Of a DNA stretch of 64,000 nucleotides, positions 32,469 to 43,755 are shown piece by piece. The notes below the pieces were generated by a model. That model saw only the letters and a list, made by a program, of their open reading frames with translations, had not been told where the DNA came from and made no database searches. Source of the DNA: Notamacropus eugenii (taxonomy: Eukaryota; Chordata; Mammalia; Diprotodontia; Macropodidae). The translations under genes were made by a program, and so were the position numbers. Location of the stretch: NCBI RefSeq assembly GCF_028372415.1, contig NC_092875.1, positions 356,554,233-356,618,232 on the forward strand, written 5' to 3'. Positions within the stretch are counted from its first letter, which is position 1; every line of letters starts with the position of its first letter.

Positions 32469-32847
32469 GGCAAGTTGAGTGTCCTATAGACACAGTGTTT
32501 TAGAGGAATCATCTTGGGTTCGTTGTAAACTTGCAAGATCATGAACTTGACTTTATTGGAGACATCCAGATGCATTCAGGCTTTAAGTGGAATGATTTGG
32601 GCAAATTCCCAGAATTTAGAAGTTAAAATAGAGATTTTCTCAATTTACTCAAGAGATAGCTTTTCTGCCTCTGAAATACCCATGAGTCCATGCCAGGGCA
32701 CTTTCAATATGAGGGACCATATTCCTAGTACAAGGGACCTGGAAAATAGAGATGATTGCTAGATTCAGAGTAAAGAATGAGAATAAAGGGAATTGAATAG
32801 TCTTGTGGGATATTTTAGTCCAGGCCATGACAGTAGAACAAGCATAG

Positions 32848-33001
32848 GACAAGGAATCTGAAGATCCAGATTTTCATACCAGGTTTGCCAGATATTTACT
32901 TTGTGGCCTTGGGCAAATCAATTTCCCTCTATGAGTCTCTGTTTTAAAAACTGTAAAATTTTGGGGTTAAACTAGATGGTTTCAGCATTAAAATTCTATA
33001 T
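32848..33001 (+). mobile_element. MIR3-like SINE
   Basis: 'ggccttgggcaaatcaattt', 'ggggttaaactagatggttt' and 'agcattaaaattctatatg' give the core and the MIR3-type end. Confidence 0.75.
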
Positions 33002-33050
33002 GGAGTGTCCCCAAAGTATTTTAAAACTGCACTAAGTCTTTTGGGGCTCC
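33002..33050. mobile_element. Possible mini-palindromic mariner-like MITE remnant
   Basis: 'ggagtgtccccaaagtattt' and 'aagtcttttggggctcc' read as imperfect inverted repeats around 'aaactgcac'. The text resembles short palindromic mariner derivatives. Too short and decayed for certainty. Confidence 0.35.
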
Positions 33051-33248
33051 TTGTACTTGTATGGTAGAGTTTAGAGTATCATCCAATGCATGTAGCATAT
33101 ATCTTTGGTCAAGTCCTCAAATAAATCAAAACTGTGAGTTGAAGAATAAAGCATCTTTAATAGAGATAATAGGGAAGCAAACCTGCTACCCTGAGGGGTG
33201 TTCAGTGAATTTCCCAATCAAGGAGACCCATGAAAAGTTTTTGTAATT

Positions 33249-33384
33249 TTAGAAGGAAAGAAGGAGGAGACAGGTGAAGTAACAAGACCTGGTCATGAGA
33301 CCCCAGTGAGCCTTGGCAATCTGGGCAAGGATAGCCACTGCATTCTGACTGATTTGCCCTAAATGCTGTTGCAGTTTAAACTCT
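33249..33384 (-). mobile_element. ERV leader/internal remnant downstream of the primer-binding site
   Basis: About 135 bp immediately 3' (in element sense) of the primer-binding site. No gag or pol motif is visible. The element is not followed by a recognisable second LTR in this window. Confidence 0.4.
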
Positions 33385-33402
33385 ACCCACCCAGGGATGC
33401 CA
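33385..33402 (-). promoter_or_regulatory. ERV primer-binding site, tRNA-Asn type
   Basis: In element sense it reads tggcatccctgggtgggt, 4 nt after the LTR end. It agrees at 16 of 18 positions with the complement of the tRNA-Asn 3' end as I recall it (tggcgtccctgggtgggc). One mismatch is a CpG-decay change. Confidence 0.68.
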
Positions 33403-33406
33403 ACAC

Positions 33407-34052
33407 TGTTGTGGTTAAATGATGTGATATGATGGAACCATCTCAAAGAATTCAGAGTCAGATCACCTCTCATCCAAGTATAGGCATTTATTGAGACTGA
33501 TGCCTCTCATGAATTGGGCTAAGTTTCAAGAGAAACCAGAAACTTTAGAGAAGTCAAAATGGACTTTTATGGGGTACAGATGCAATTACATAACAGAAAT
33601 TATGAATATTAAAATGGCAAAAAGGGTTTGTTAAGGGATTAGATAATAGGGAAGGGGTTCCATCTATGCTTCAGTGGTTAAACATTCTGGTCATGCTGCC
33701 TTCCAATTGACTAGCTATTGTGGTCCTGTCTGGTCAAGATGAATAGTTAGGTATTACAGTCCTGTCTTTGGTTAAATGGATGATGCAATTGTAGTTGAGC
33801 ACAAGAACACACCTCTTCAAATATATGAATTGGATCTGAGGGCAGTGGCTATATTGAGTCTGGGGGCCTGAGGTTTGATAAAAGCCAGATTGTGTGGTTA
33901 AATCAGGATTTGCCTGCTATTCAGTGGGGTCCATAGGGAAGTTAGAATGTTGGGGCTGGGGGCAGCTTTATTAGAATTCTATTAATGCCATGAATCCTAA
34001 TGGAAAGAGAAAGCTATGATTCAACTTGAGTTGGGGTCCCCACAAGACAACA
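33407..34052 (-). mobile_element. Endogenous retrovirus 5' LTR, antisense
   Basis: 646 bp in element sense from TGTTGT (34052) to ACAACA (33407), perfect 6-bp terminal inverted repeats. It has a ccataaaag TATA-like box (33564-33572), an AATAAA signal (33487-33492) about 75 bp later, and a short U5. The tRNA-Asn-type primer site follows at the expected distance, so this is the 5' LTR of a provirus that has lost most of its interior. The 74-codon frame crossing the LTR edge is not a gene. Confidence 0.72.
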
Positions 34053-34329
34053 TCTCTGGATGGGGATGATCTGCAGTGTAGTTCAGCTCTTAAGAGTAAG
34101 AATGTACAAACATTACTACAATTTTGACATTGTCATGTTGACTAAGAGGTTTAGGCAATCCATGTAACAATCAGTGTTAACAATTATCTGTCACCACATT
34201 AGCAATTATATTAACAGTTTTGTTATTTTCTACTGATTATTATATTTACATTCACCAGGTGCCATTAATGTCTCATTGGTTGCATTTGTGTAAATCCTTT
34301 AATATACCTGTACTACAATGAGATGGTGA

Positions 34330-34500
34330 AGGATGTGCAGTATTTAGGGTTTGGAGAGGTGGGCTCTGAGTCCAAGAAAGCGACTTACCTGAGACTCAGT
34401 TTCCTCACTTATAAAATGGGGATAATGATATTAACACCATCTATATGAAAGGATCTTATGGAGGAAGGATGTCATCAGTGTGAGCTGTTGGTATTCTCCT
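34330..34500 (+). mobile_element. MIR SINE, partial
   Basis: 'gactcagtttcctcacttat' and 'aaaatggggataatgatatt' mark the core. The 3' end reads 'gtgtgagctgttggtattct'. Confidence 0.65.
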
Positions 34501-35267
34501 CTGTCTTCTCCTTCCTGACTTCATCATTATTACTTGTAGCTTGCAGCTTCCTATATACTATCCACAATGTCTTTTTCTTGACTCTGCCTCCAAAATGTAT
34601 ATTTTTCTTCCCTAGTTCACCTTAGCTTCAGCAATGAATATTTTATTGGTCTTATTTAATCTTTGCATTTTAAAGATTAATGTGAGAATCTGTTGAAACA
34701 CCATTAGCAGAGGAAAAGAAATAACCATGATTTATGCAGGAGGGTCTCTAGCATTTCATACCGGGTTTGACCTTCCCAGCAGATAGAAGCTTAGTTATAT
34801 AATGGACTGCTGTTGGGACTGACCCAAGGTAGGTCAAGCCCCAAGCACGTTCAACATTTAACGTGCAATAAGAACTTGTGGACCACTAAACACAATTAAA
34901 ACCAGCCCTACTAAATAAGAACTAAAATATTCAATTTAGAAGGATATAAGATTACAGGAATATCACTTAGTTCATCCCAGAAAACTAACAGCAAAAACCA
35001 AAATAAACAAAACAAAACAAAAGCAAAAAATCAAGAAAGCATTTTCCCTGAGGAGTGCAAGGGAGACAGAAGGAACCTGCTGACTTCAACTCCTCCTGGG
35101 CTGGATCAAGGAAGATCAGAGATCAAGGAAGCAAAATGGCATCCTTGATCCCCTAAAGGACAATACTCACCTATAAAATATAAGTTTTTAAAATAATGAT
35201 TTCTAGCTAGAAGCTAAGAATAATTTAATTTTAGTTGACTTTGGAAAACACTCATGAAAGCAGAATT
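34501..35267. other. No gene or recognised repeat
   Basis: Contains an A-rich (aaaac)n stretch at about 34985-35030. Otherwise unassigned. Confidence 0.5.
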
Positions 35268-35525
35268 TTAAAATCTAAGATTGGAAAGGATCTTTGAGGT
35301 CATCTGATCCAACTCACACTTGAACAAAGATCCCTTCTCCGGTGTCCCTGTCCTACAGTGACTTTAAGATCTCCAGTTCAGTGGATTATGCTACTTCTCA
35401 AGGCAGCCAATTCCACTTCAGGATACTTTTGTGTATTATTAGGATGCTTTCTGGACCATCCAGTCTGAATTTGCCTCTCTGAAACGTTTACCTGTTTATA
35501 CCAATTTTGCTCTCTGGCAGTTATG
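35268..35525 (-). mobile_element. CR1/L3-type LINE 3' fragment, antisense
   Basis: 'ggaaaggatctttgaggtca', 'caaggcagccaattccactt' and 'tctgaatttgcctctctgaa' follow the antisense CR1/L3 order. Confidence 0.75.
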
Positions 35526-36599
35526 TAGGTTCAAATTAAGGAAGTAGTAAGAGTATTTTATAAAGTTTTTTTTTTTTTATAAAGCACTTCTCTTCCCAAT
35601 TTCTTTTCTCCTGATTACTAGTGATGATGCAATCTATGTCTGCATGATGGAAATGCTATAAAGTGTTTCATTCTCCTATAGATGGCCCAGTACTTTTTCT
35701 TGTTGCAACCTTTGCCCTTTTTGTGTTGCTCTAAAGGATAAGGCAAGGCGTCTGTCATAGCCTGAGAACCACCCATGCCTGAGCCCCATTCATCAGAGTT
35801 TGCTTAGCTCCTGCTCTGTGCTGAACAAGGTTATGAACGTAAGGGAGAAAGAAGGTGAGTGTTGATAAGAAAGCCTTGGTGGCCTTGTCATCCATCAGCC
35901 TTGTTGTTGGACCATGCCATTACACACAGGGTCAGATTAAGTCCTTGGTGCTACTGAATGTATGTAAATGACATATTGGTCATTATTCTTGAAATCTTGT
36001 GCTTGGTGTCACACAAGACCAGGAACAGCCTATTACCTTTGTCTCCCCAATAGGATTGATGTTCTACTGCAGCATTCCTTCTACAAGCATTGGGTAATTT
36101 AAACAAATCATTTTCAGATTTTCAATTTAAATATTACATACCTTCAAAGCAGTTAACTCTAGAAAACCACTGAAAATCAAATTATGCCAGGATCAACTCA
36201 ACGCATCATTGAACATCAAAGACAGTGTCCAAACATAGCACAGTGATTCTCAAGAGTATAAAAGTTCCAGAACATTTATTTCATATTCCTAGTAACCTCT
36301 GTGGCAGGTGGTGTTTTCAGATGTACATGGCCAAGGTGAATTGAATTAGCACAATGGGCTGGTTTTAAGACTTTTGATCTTATTCCTCATTTTTTATCCT
36401 TTTCTCTTGGGGACTGCTGGCAGACAGAAGAAAATTAAAAGCTGATAAATTTTGATAGTGTAAAATTTAAAAGTTTCTCCCAATTTAATGTCAAACAAGG
36501 GATCTGCTGATGTTTCTAGACATGGATACTAATGGCTTCCTCTTATCCCCTCAACCCTTTATTTTCTATGTGTTTTGCATAAACTTATGTGTGTCTAGA
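35526..36599. other. No gene or recognised repeat
   Basis: A T-run at 35568-35579. The remaining 1 kb has mixed composition and no supported frame or family match. Confidence 0.5.
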
Positions 36600-36732
36600 T
36601 TGTTTTTCCATGATGGCAGATGAACTCTTTGAGGCCAAAGACTGTTTCATTTTTGATTTTGTATCCCCAGGACTACCCAGCACAAGGCCTGGTATATAGC
36701 AGGCATATCATACAAGCTTATTAATTGATGAA
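36600..36732 (+). mobile_element. L2 LINE 3' terminus
   Basis: 'aactctttgaggccaaagac', 'ttttgtatccccaggactac' and 'ggcctggtatatagcaggca' are L2 terminal landmarks. Confidence 0.72.
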
Positions 36733-37696
36733 AGATATTCTAGTCATAGGTGAAGCACCTAACAAGTAAGATAAATGAAATTTGTCTCTGCTCTTGGTTT
36801 CATAAATGGAACAAATCCAGATCAGAAGTGATTTATCTTTTTAGAGCGAAAGTCTCCTCATCTTGAGGAGTTCTGGTAAAACTGAAAATCAAGGTGGTTA
36901 GTGTAGGAGGAATTTTTTTTATGACAAGGGCACCAATAAATCTTAGACCTGAATTATGACATTTCTAAATCTTTTTTTACTTAGGTAGAAATAAACAGCT
37001 TTCAAACCACTGAGCTTTTTATTTAGGTTTATTCAAAACCACTAAACAATAGAGCAAATCTTTCATTTAAATTCTATGTTTTCTCACCTCCATCTGCGCA
37101 GAAGTCTGCAACTAAGTCTTACTCTGTCTTCAAAGCTCCAATACATTATTAGATTTCCTGAAGTGAGTTTGCTATAACAAACTCTGGATTTTTTGCAGAA
37201 AAAGTCTAGAACAAGTACTTTTGATAAATAACAAAATACTCTTACTGTAATCACTCAAACCTTATTTTTAAAATTAAATATGAATATGATTATACTGGAC
37301 AAAAGTAGTAGAATGAGTAGTGGGAATAAACTGCCTGGTAGGAACTTCAATAAAACTAGTGAAAGATGGAGTTTTATTAATTAATTCATCTATTAGCATA
37401 GTAATAGATGATATAGAGAGTACTTTTACAACCTACTCCATGGGTCATTGCTCCTATTTCTTTTACAGGAAAACTAAGGACCCCCCCCCTATTTTTTCTA
37501 CTAAAGATCATTGGTTAATAGGGGGAAAATAGATAATTGAGGGATATAGACAATTTGAAAATCCACTTAATTTAGTTTTCTTTCTTTTGATATAAAATAC
37601 TCAATTCACCTTTTTTTTAAAGTTAAGAACAGGACATGTAAAACCTTATTTCTAAAGATGCACTAAGTCATAAAATATATACTTCAGTTCTATATT
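36733..37696. other. No gene or recognised repeat
   Basis: AT-rich. A C-run at 37479-37488. The 70-codon frame 37320-37532 has no domain. Confidence 0.5.
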
Positions 37697-37835
37697 AAGG
37701 GAGAGAGACAGAGAGGGAGATATGGTGAGCACAGTGAGAGGAGAACAGAACAGAGGAAGCAGAGGAAGGAAAGGAGAAAGGTTGAGGAAATAGGAAAGAG
37801 AGGAAATTTACAAAAGAAGAGGCAGAAAGAGACAG
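37697..37835 (+). repeat. GA-rich low-complexity tract
   Basis: gagaga, ggaaag and cagagg units on the + strand over about 140 bp. Confidence 0.8.
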
Positions 37836-38504
37836 TGTATGCTAAGCCTTGCTGGGTAAATTCCTTTCACTCCAGGGTGTTATTTTGCTGAAATGAATCA
37901 AGAATATAGCCTTGCTTTGCCCTGATTCCATTCAGAGAACTCAAAATAAGGAGAACTGAAACAGTGCCTTGATCTGGCTGCTTATGACAAAGGGAAAATG
38001 GAGATGTCAATTATTCATAGAGAAAGTGCTACAACAATTTAAAGAAAACCATAGGCTCCACATTCCGTGTAATCTTCAAGGGTAAAATTCTGGCTTTAAT
38101 TGTGAGTACAAGAGGTAGTTCTGCAGGAACCTTTGCAGAGAAGGCCATTTAAATGAATGAGGAACACAGGTATTAATCATGCGCTTTTATCAGACTGAGA
38201 AAAAAACAGATCAACAGTACCTGCTCCAATTACATAGTAGTTTGGGAGAAATGATTGGAGATTACCCCTGGTGAAGGACCAGAAAGAATAAAGGATGAAA
38301 TCATATGTTAGTAATTCACATGATGATGAAAATTTAGGCATGGGTGGCAGTGTGAGTTTATAATTAATGCCTGAACATTTGCTGCTTTTCTGAAGGTCTT
38401 GAGAAGTTCCTAATGTCACTTGTTAAGAGGCTTATAACACAGACATTTTACATAGTATGAGAACAATATATGTATAACCTGTGGTTGTGACCCAACAATT
38501 TTAG
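37836..38504. other. No gene or recognised repeat
   Basis: Nothing assignable. The 80-codon minus frame 38177-38419 is unsupported. Confidence 0.5.
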
Positions 38505-38710
38505 CTGCTGGGGTCTGAGAGGGAGTTGTATTCTCATTCTACTTCCTTCACTAATTGGTATGACCTTGAATGAATTATGTAACTTGGGTGAGGCTCAGTT
38601 TTATAGTCTGTCAAATATAGGTGACAATGTTTGCCCTGCCTGATGGAAGCTGTGACTGTCATGGCAGATAATATACAGGATGGTAATTTGAAAAGAATAA
38701 AATATTATAC
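38505..38710 (+). mobile_element. MIR SINE, degraded
   Basis: 'tggtatgaccttgaatgaat', 'ggtgaggctcagttttatag' and 'gtctgtcaaatataggtgac' follow the MIR order. Confidence 0.55.
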
Positions 38711-38924
38711 TTTAGAAATCCCAAAATGAAGGTATCAATGTATCAATAGTAGATTTTACTTTTGACTGGTGTGGAATGATTTTTTTTTTGTCCTGCCTAA
38801 CCTACCCCTCAGCAAGAAGCCATGCTAGGAGCTGTCCAGGGGCTGAGATGGTGAGCCTGTGGATGTCTGAACAGGGGCCCAGGTAGTAAACCTTCCCCTA
38901 AGTGTGAGATTGCTGGGAAAAAAT

Positions 38925-39645
38925 GAGGCAATTACTTGGCTGCTAGTTTTCAATCAACTTTGACCAAAAGAGCAAATGAAGTTGCTAGACACCTTGCACT
39001 CAGAAAACTGGCAAAGATGACAAAACATGGAAATTGTCAATATCAGAAAGGTGATGGGAAGGGAAGTACTCTAATAAATAATTGGCATACCTATGAACTG
39101 AATAGAAAGCAATTTCTAAGTATGCTTAAAAAATGATTAAAATATCTATACTTTTTGAGAGAACCAACTACTAGGCATATGGTCCAGAAGGTCATAGACA
39201 GTAAGGTTCCATATTATTTATAGGTTCCTAAATAAAAATAAATTTGTTGCAGTAAACTAGAAACAAAATAGGCACCATAGATTGGGGGATGGCTAATGAA
39301 ATGGGACATTACTGAGCTATAAGTAACAGTGAACATGGGAATTCATAGATGCATGGGCAGGATTGCATGAACTGATGCAGAGGACAATAAAAAGAAGTAG
39401 GAAAATGATATGCATAATTATATTGAAGAATGTAAATAAAAAAATGAGAAGAATGCTATGTAATTATAATGGTCAATCTCAGCTCTAAGAGAGAGGTGAA
39501 AGCATATACCAACTTCCCTTCTTTGGAGAAGTTGGGGACAATGGATATAGAATACTGGATATGCTACTGGGTATGGTTGATATTCCATCTGGTCTTCCTA
39601 GATTATTCTTTTCTTTTCTAATCTTGGTGATGGGCAATTGAGATA
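38925..39645 (+). mobile_element. L1 LINE 3' region (end of ORF2 and 3'UTR), degenerate
   Basis: 'aactggcaaagatgacaaaa', 'agattgggggatggctaatg', 'gcatgaactgatgcagagga' are sense landmarks of marsupial L1 ORF2 C-terminal and 3'UTR sequence. Opposite orientation to 8130-9125. Indels leave only a 66-codon frame (38936-39136). Confidence 0.72.
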
Positions 39646-40499
39646 GGTTATAGATTTTTATGTCAATGTGATCCCCAGTTCAATTTTACCATCAGGTCCT
39701 TTTGCCCCTTAAGTCACCACTCCTTGACCTTTGTTTGGCATGATTTATTTTTAATTGAATCATTTTTTTTCTTATTTAAAAATTATTTTGTAAGTATTCT
39801 TCTAATGAATCCTCATGCTCTAGTACCTTGTAGAGTACAACAAAAAAAGAAAAAAAAAAACCTTTAGTAGATTTTGCTTCCAAAAGGAAAAGGAAGCTGA
39901 TATGTTTTCTAAGCACTCAAAAAGTGCTTAAGGTCTTTAAGAACAAAAAACAGTTGACCAACTAATTATAACCCTTAGTTATTTAAATGCTCTCTGAATC
40001 TACCTCCTCCTACTACGAGTGTCGAGTGTCGTTGTCTCAAATTCTATCTGACTTAGGGTTAGAAAGTCTTTATAACTACTATTTTTCTGCCTTAAGAGGT
40101 TGTGACTCCAACCTATTTCAGGAAACTCCTTTAAAGCAACTTTACAAAAGCTTTGTTTGAAACATCACAGGTTTCCTTCCATATTCCACCTCTATCACCC
40201 ATACAAAGTATTTCAAAACAAAGAAGGCAAGAATAAACTAAATCATTGACCTCCATTTCAATTCGTTTTTCTAAATTTTTGTCTTTGTTAAGCATATATG
40301 GCTTGCACAATCCACCCAGGATCTGAACCACCTTCTATTTTAATCATGTTCTTCAAAAAGTTTCATGTTATTTGATTTTTCAGAGGGCTACTTGGATACC
40401 AGGTCAGAATGGAACAATTAAAAAAAAATGATCACTGTAACAGAGACTGTTGCACAAAGTAAGGATTGTGGCAAGTCTATCTTAAAATCTACCCCTAAT
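39646..40499. other. No gene or recognised repeat
   Basis: A-runs near 39841-39860 and a small tandem 'gagtgtc gagtgtc' at about 40018-40031. Nothing else. Confidence 0.5.
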
Positions 40500-40712
40500 T
40501 CTTAAAGTGATTTAGTCAATTCTAGCTGTGTGATCCTGTGTAGATAGCTTAATCTCTATTTTCTTCAACTTCCTCACCTGTAAAATGAGTTTTAAGATAG
40601 CATTTACCTCACAGTGTTGTTCTGAGGATCAAATGAGATAACAATTGTAAAAGCATTTAGCATAGTGCCTGGCACATAGTAAGCACTATATAAAATGTTA
40701 GTTATTTTATGT
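40500..40712 (+). mobile_element. MIR/MAR1-type SINE
   Basis: 'ctagctgtgtgatcctgtgt', 'cttcctcacctgtaaaatga', 'gaggatcaaatgagataaca' and 'gcctggcacatagtaagcac' give a well-preserved MIR. Confidence 0.85.
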
Positions 40713-41446
40713 TTGGCCAACATGGCATCATGATTTGCCCACAAAACCTCCGGTTGGCATTGTGGGATCATAACAACTTGTTCATTGAGATATTGTATTG
40801 TCATTCTACTTTCTTTTTAAGTACCCAAGTCCCTTGTTCCAATGTTGTCTGTTTGTTTTTCAGTTCTGCAGGATTCTTTAGCTATAAGTAGCAGAGCAAG
40901 TCATTCTCCAAAGTTTTCTTGTTTCTGGGCACATGCATTGACATAAAAGAAAAAGGTGAATAAGCATGCACCCTGCATAATATCCAGATAAAATGGGTAC
41001 ATTTTTAGATAATTACTAAATGTTTATGCCTACTGAGAATCATTACTGAGTACTGTGTCACTTCCACATATTATGGTCACACTCCTAGAATCACCTGAAT
41101 TGTCAATAATTTCCTATCTGTTATTATATATATATATTTTTCCATATGTATCAACTGTCATGAATGAGAGATGACAGGTAGACACACAGTTATCAACTTG
41201 GATTTTTTTTCTTGCAATTTTTTCCCATGAGTATATGTAGATGCCATAACTACGGTTACCGTTTTTATATTAGTCTTTCCAAGAAATGCTTGCTTAGCAT
41301 TAGTTACAAATAGGAGGACCTGGATCCTATCAGCATTATCCTCTTTAAAGTGTGGAACATGCCTTCTTGAATTAATCTCTATCTAATCTAACCTCTGTTA
41401 AAACAGGTAAAGAAACTCTGTAAAGTATGAGTATATAGGAATAAGT
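40713..41446. other. No gene or recognised repeat
   Basis: AT-rich with a short (TA)n at about 41124-41137. Confidence 0.5.
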
Positions 41447-41447
41447 T

Positions 41448-41480
<33 letters not shown>

Positions 41481-41483
41481 TTG
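41447..41483 (+). repeat. (TG)n microsatellite
   Basis: Uninterrupted gt units. Confidence 0.93.
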
Positions 41484-41499
41484 TATACACATGCAGGAG

Positions 41500-41715
41500 C
41501 AGTGATTTCATGCTTTAATCTGTGTAGGGAAAGCCCTATACAAATGCAGACCTGAACCTTCTTTGCAGTTTATAGTGGTGGAGAGGTAATTCAGCACTGA
41601 TTGATGAGCTGACTGGCTCCAAGTATGACAATCATGATGTGTCAGAGTTGGGACTCAAACCTAATTCTTCCAGAGTCTGAGGCTAGCTCTTTGTAGTATA
41701 CTACATTGCCTCAGA
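41500..41715 (-). mobile_element. CORE-SINE, antisense
   Basis: 'gtgatttcatgctttaatct' is the reversed tail, and 'agttgggactcaaacctaat' with 'gaggctagctctttgtagta' the reversed head. Confidence 0.62.
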
Positions 41716-41764
41716 AATAAATTACCATTAGATATATGCAGTTCTAGAAAATTACTTCAAGGTT

Positions 41765-42165
41765 TTCAGTCCAAGGAGCAGTCATGTGTGACCTGTATTC
41801 TCTATCAGTTTGAATTCTGTCTAGTCTTAAAATAATCCCCTAAATGTTACTGAATAGTAGTGGAAAACACATTTATTCAAATTACAATTCAGTCTATGAT
41901 TTCATAACCCTTTTGTTGGAGACATGTTGATGTTCATGGTATGGAAAATGCAAAAATGTCATCCAAAAAAGTGATAAATTGATTCAGAAGATCATAAAGA
42001 ACAACTTTAATTAAATGCAGAAATGTTACCAGAGCATTAGTCAACTCCAAAAGACACAATCTCATGAGCTGGTATCTGGGATGATATTTCGCTTTCCTAT
42101 ATCCTCTACCATTATTGCGGCTTATATAGATTAAAGTGATTGGAATAATCCAATCAGTTACCAAA
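41765..42165 (-). pseudogene. Ty3/gypsy reverse-transcriptase fossil
   Basis: The minus frame 42164-41934 contains LELTNALVTFLHLIKVVLYD then LLNQFITFLDDIFAFS. This parallels the Ty3/gypsy RT block 'FGLTNAPATFQ ... YLDDILIFS', with the catalytic FLDD in place of YLDD. Continuing past a frameshift, a CVFHYYSVTFRGLF-like stretch matches the family's later 'CEFH..SV.FLG' motif, so the relic covers about 130 RT residues. The layout resembles sushi-type gypsy elements known as fossils and domesticated genes in mammals. Stops and shifts show it is dead. Confidence 0.72.
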
Positions 42166-42171
42166 GGTTGA

Positions 42172-42640
42172 TTGGTTGTTGTCCTTCATTTTCTAAGAGG
42201 ACCAAAATGACATTACCATGATAAAGTGAAGTTTCAGCGTATCTGACTGTGGCTGATCAGACCAATAAGAGCTCAGAATGCTCTACCACAGGTTGGGCAC
42301 AGACAGTCCACATAAATATTTGGGGTGGATACTCCAAATTTGTGCATCCTATGTTTACTTTGTGCTGTCTCAATTCTGTTTTGTTCATAGAGCACAGCAC
42401 CCTCTCTGATGTGGGCACACCATGCTGAGCAGTCCTGTGCCAGGGTTTCCCATGTTGCACAGTCAAATCTAAAGTTCCTGAGAGAGACCTTGAGAGTGTC
42501 CTTGTATTGCTTCTTCTGAGCACCATGTGATAGTCTGCCCCATGTGAGCTCTCCATAAAATAGTCTTTTTGGCAAGTGTGTATTTTGCATTTGAGCAATG
42601 TGGCCAGCCCATCAGAGTTGTGCTCTCTGAAGCATAGTTT
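42172..42640 (-). pseudogene. Non-LTR retrotransposon RT C-terminal fossil and 3' terminus
   Basis: The 105-codon minus frame (42590-42273) holds LPKRLFYGELTWGR, QKKQYKDTLKVSL and CPTCGRAF. This is the C-terminal end of LINE proteins often annotated 'endonuclease-reverse transcriptase': an RLPK..LYGEL...G..KR.KD block and then a Cys-rich finger followed by an IGLISH-like stretch. About 60 bp of 3' sequence follows to the family terminus (reversed: ttgtccttcattttctaaga). The overlapping 113-codon frame is a shadow. Confidence 0.75.
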
Positions 42641-43039
42641 TAAGAAAGAACTTGGGAGAAATTTATGTATGTTGTTGGGTTAGACCAAGTAGGCAAAGCT
42701 CTTTTGAGAAGGACGCTATTTGAAGTTATCTGAAAGACAAGGGACATTAAGATTTGTAGTTGTTATATATAAATCTGGTATTAGAGACTGAGGTTCTCTG
42801 GGAGATGACTAATAGTGGGACTCCTTTTGCCTAGACAAGCTTCTACAAGGACAAAGTCATAGCTTAAAGCAGAGGAAGTCCTAGCACAGAGTATTGGGAG
42901 ACAGTGCCTTACAAGGAGACTTTTTAGAAGGAGTCACAACTGAGAGTGACATATGACACCACTAGCAAAGACCCATGGGAAAATGTGGAAGATGCTGTAC
43001 ATCATGCAGTATTACCAAATGCTGGATATTGTATAGACT
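42641..43039. other. No gene or recognised repeat
   Basis: Unassigned. It may extend the LINE coding relic upstream, but I see no continuing frame. Confidence 0.4.
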
Positions 43040-43285
43040 TACTGTTGAGTCATTTCAGTCATGCCCAATTCTTTGTGACACCATTTGGAGTTTCTCTTGG
43101 CAAAGATACTGGAGTGGTTTGCCATTTCTTTCTCCAGCTCATTTTACAGATGAAGAAACTGAGGCAAACATGATTAAGTGACTTACCCAGGATTACACAG
43201 TTAGTAAATGTCTGAGGCCAGATTTGAACTCAGTTTTCCCTGACTCCAGGCCCAGCACTGTATTCACTGCATCACCTAGATGCCT
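43040..43285 (-). mobile_element. RTE-tailed tRNA-derived SINE, antisense
   Basis: 'tttcagtcatgcccaattct', 'gatactggagtggtttgcca', 'tttacagatgaagaaactga' and 'cactgcatcacctagatgcc' span the whole SINE in reverse. Confidence 0.9.
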
Positions 43286-43755
43286 TTATAGAAAAATTAC
43301 AGGAGAAAACTGCCTAATTATGACTCTAAGTAGCTGAAACAGAGTTGTTCCTTAGGGTGCTATCTTTATTTTCAGATATTTCTGTGATGACTGTTTTAGT
43401 ATACTTTTTTTTTAACCTTTCAACAACATTTTCCTTCATTAGCTTGTGAACTACATCATTATAAGAGCAGTATTGTATCAACACTTTCAAAGATAGAAAG
43501 TAATGATTTTCCATGATTTTGTGGATCTAGGCTATGAGCCAGAGAAATGATTTTTTTTTTTTAAACCTCCTTTGTGAATTGGGCCTCTAACACAGTGAGA
43601 TTTTCTGATAATGCAACCGTGCATGGTGTCCAAATCTAGTATAAGAAGATGTTTTGCACTGCTACCAGATCCTCGTTCTTAAAGGATTATAAATCCCATT
43701 CAAATTAATTTAATATAAATGTAGGCTCCTGTGTACTCCTCTCTCCCCTGTACAT
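43286..43755. other. No gene or recognised repeat
   Basis: A T-run at about 43550-43562. Nothing else. Confidence 0.5.

Noticed and set aside
33249..33473. 74-codon minus frame that at first looked like a retroviral protein piece
   Set aside because: It crosses the LTR end and the primer-binding site, so it cannot be a real reading frame.
42257..42598. 113-codon minus frame
   Set aside because: Shadow of the 105-codon frame that carries the LINE RT motifs.
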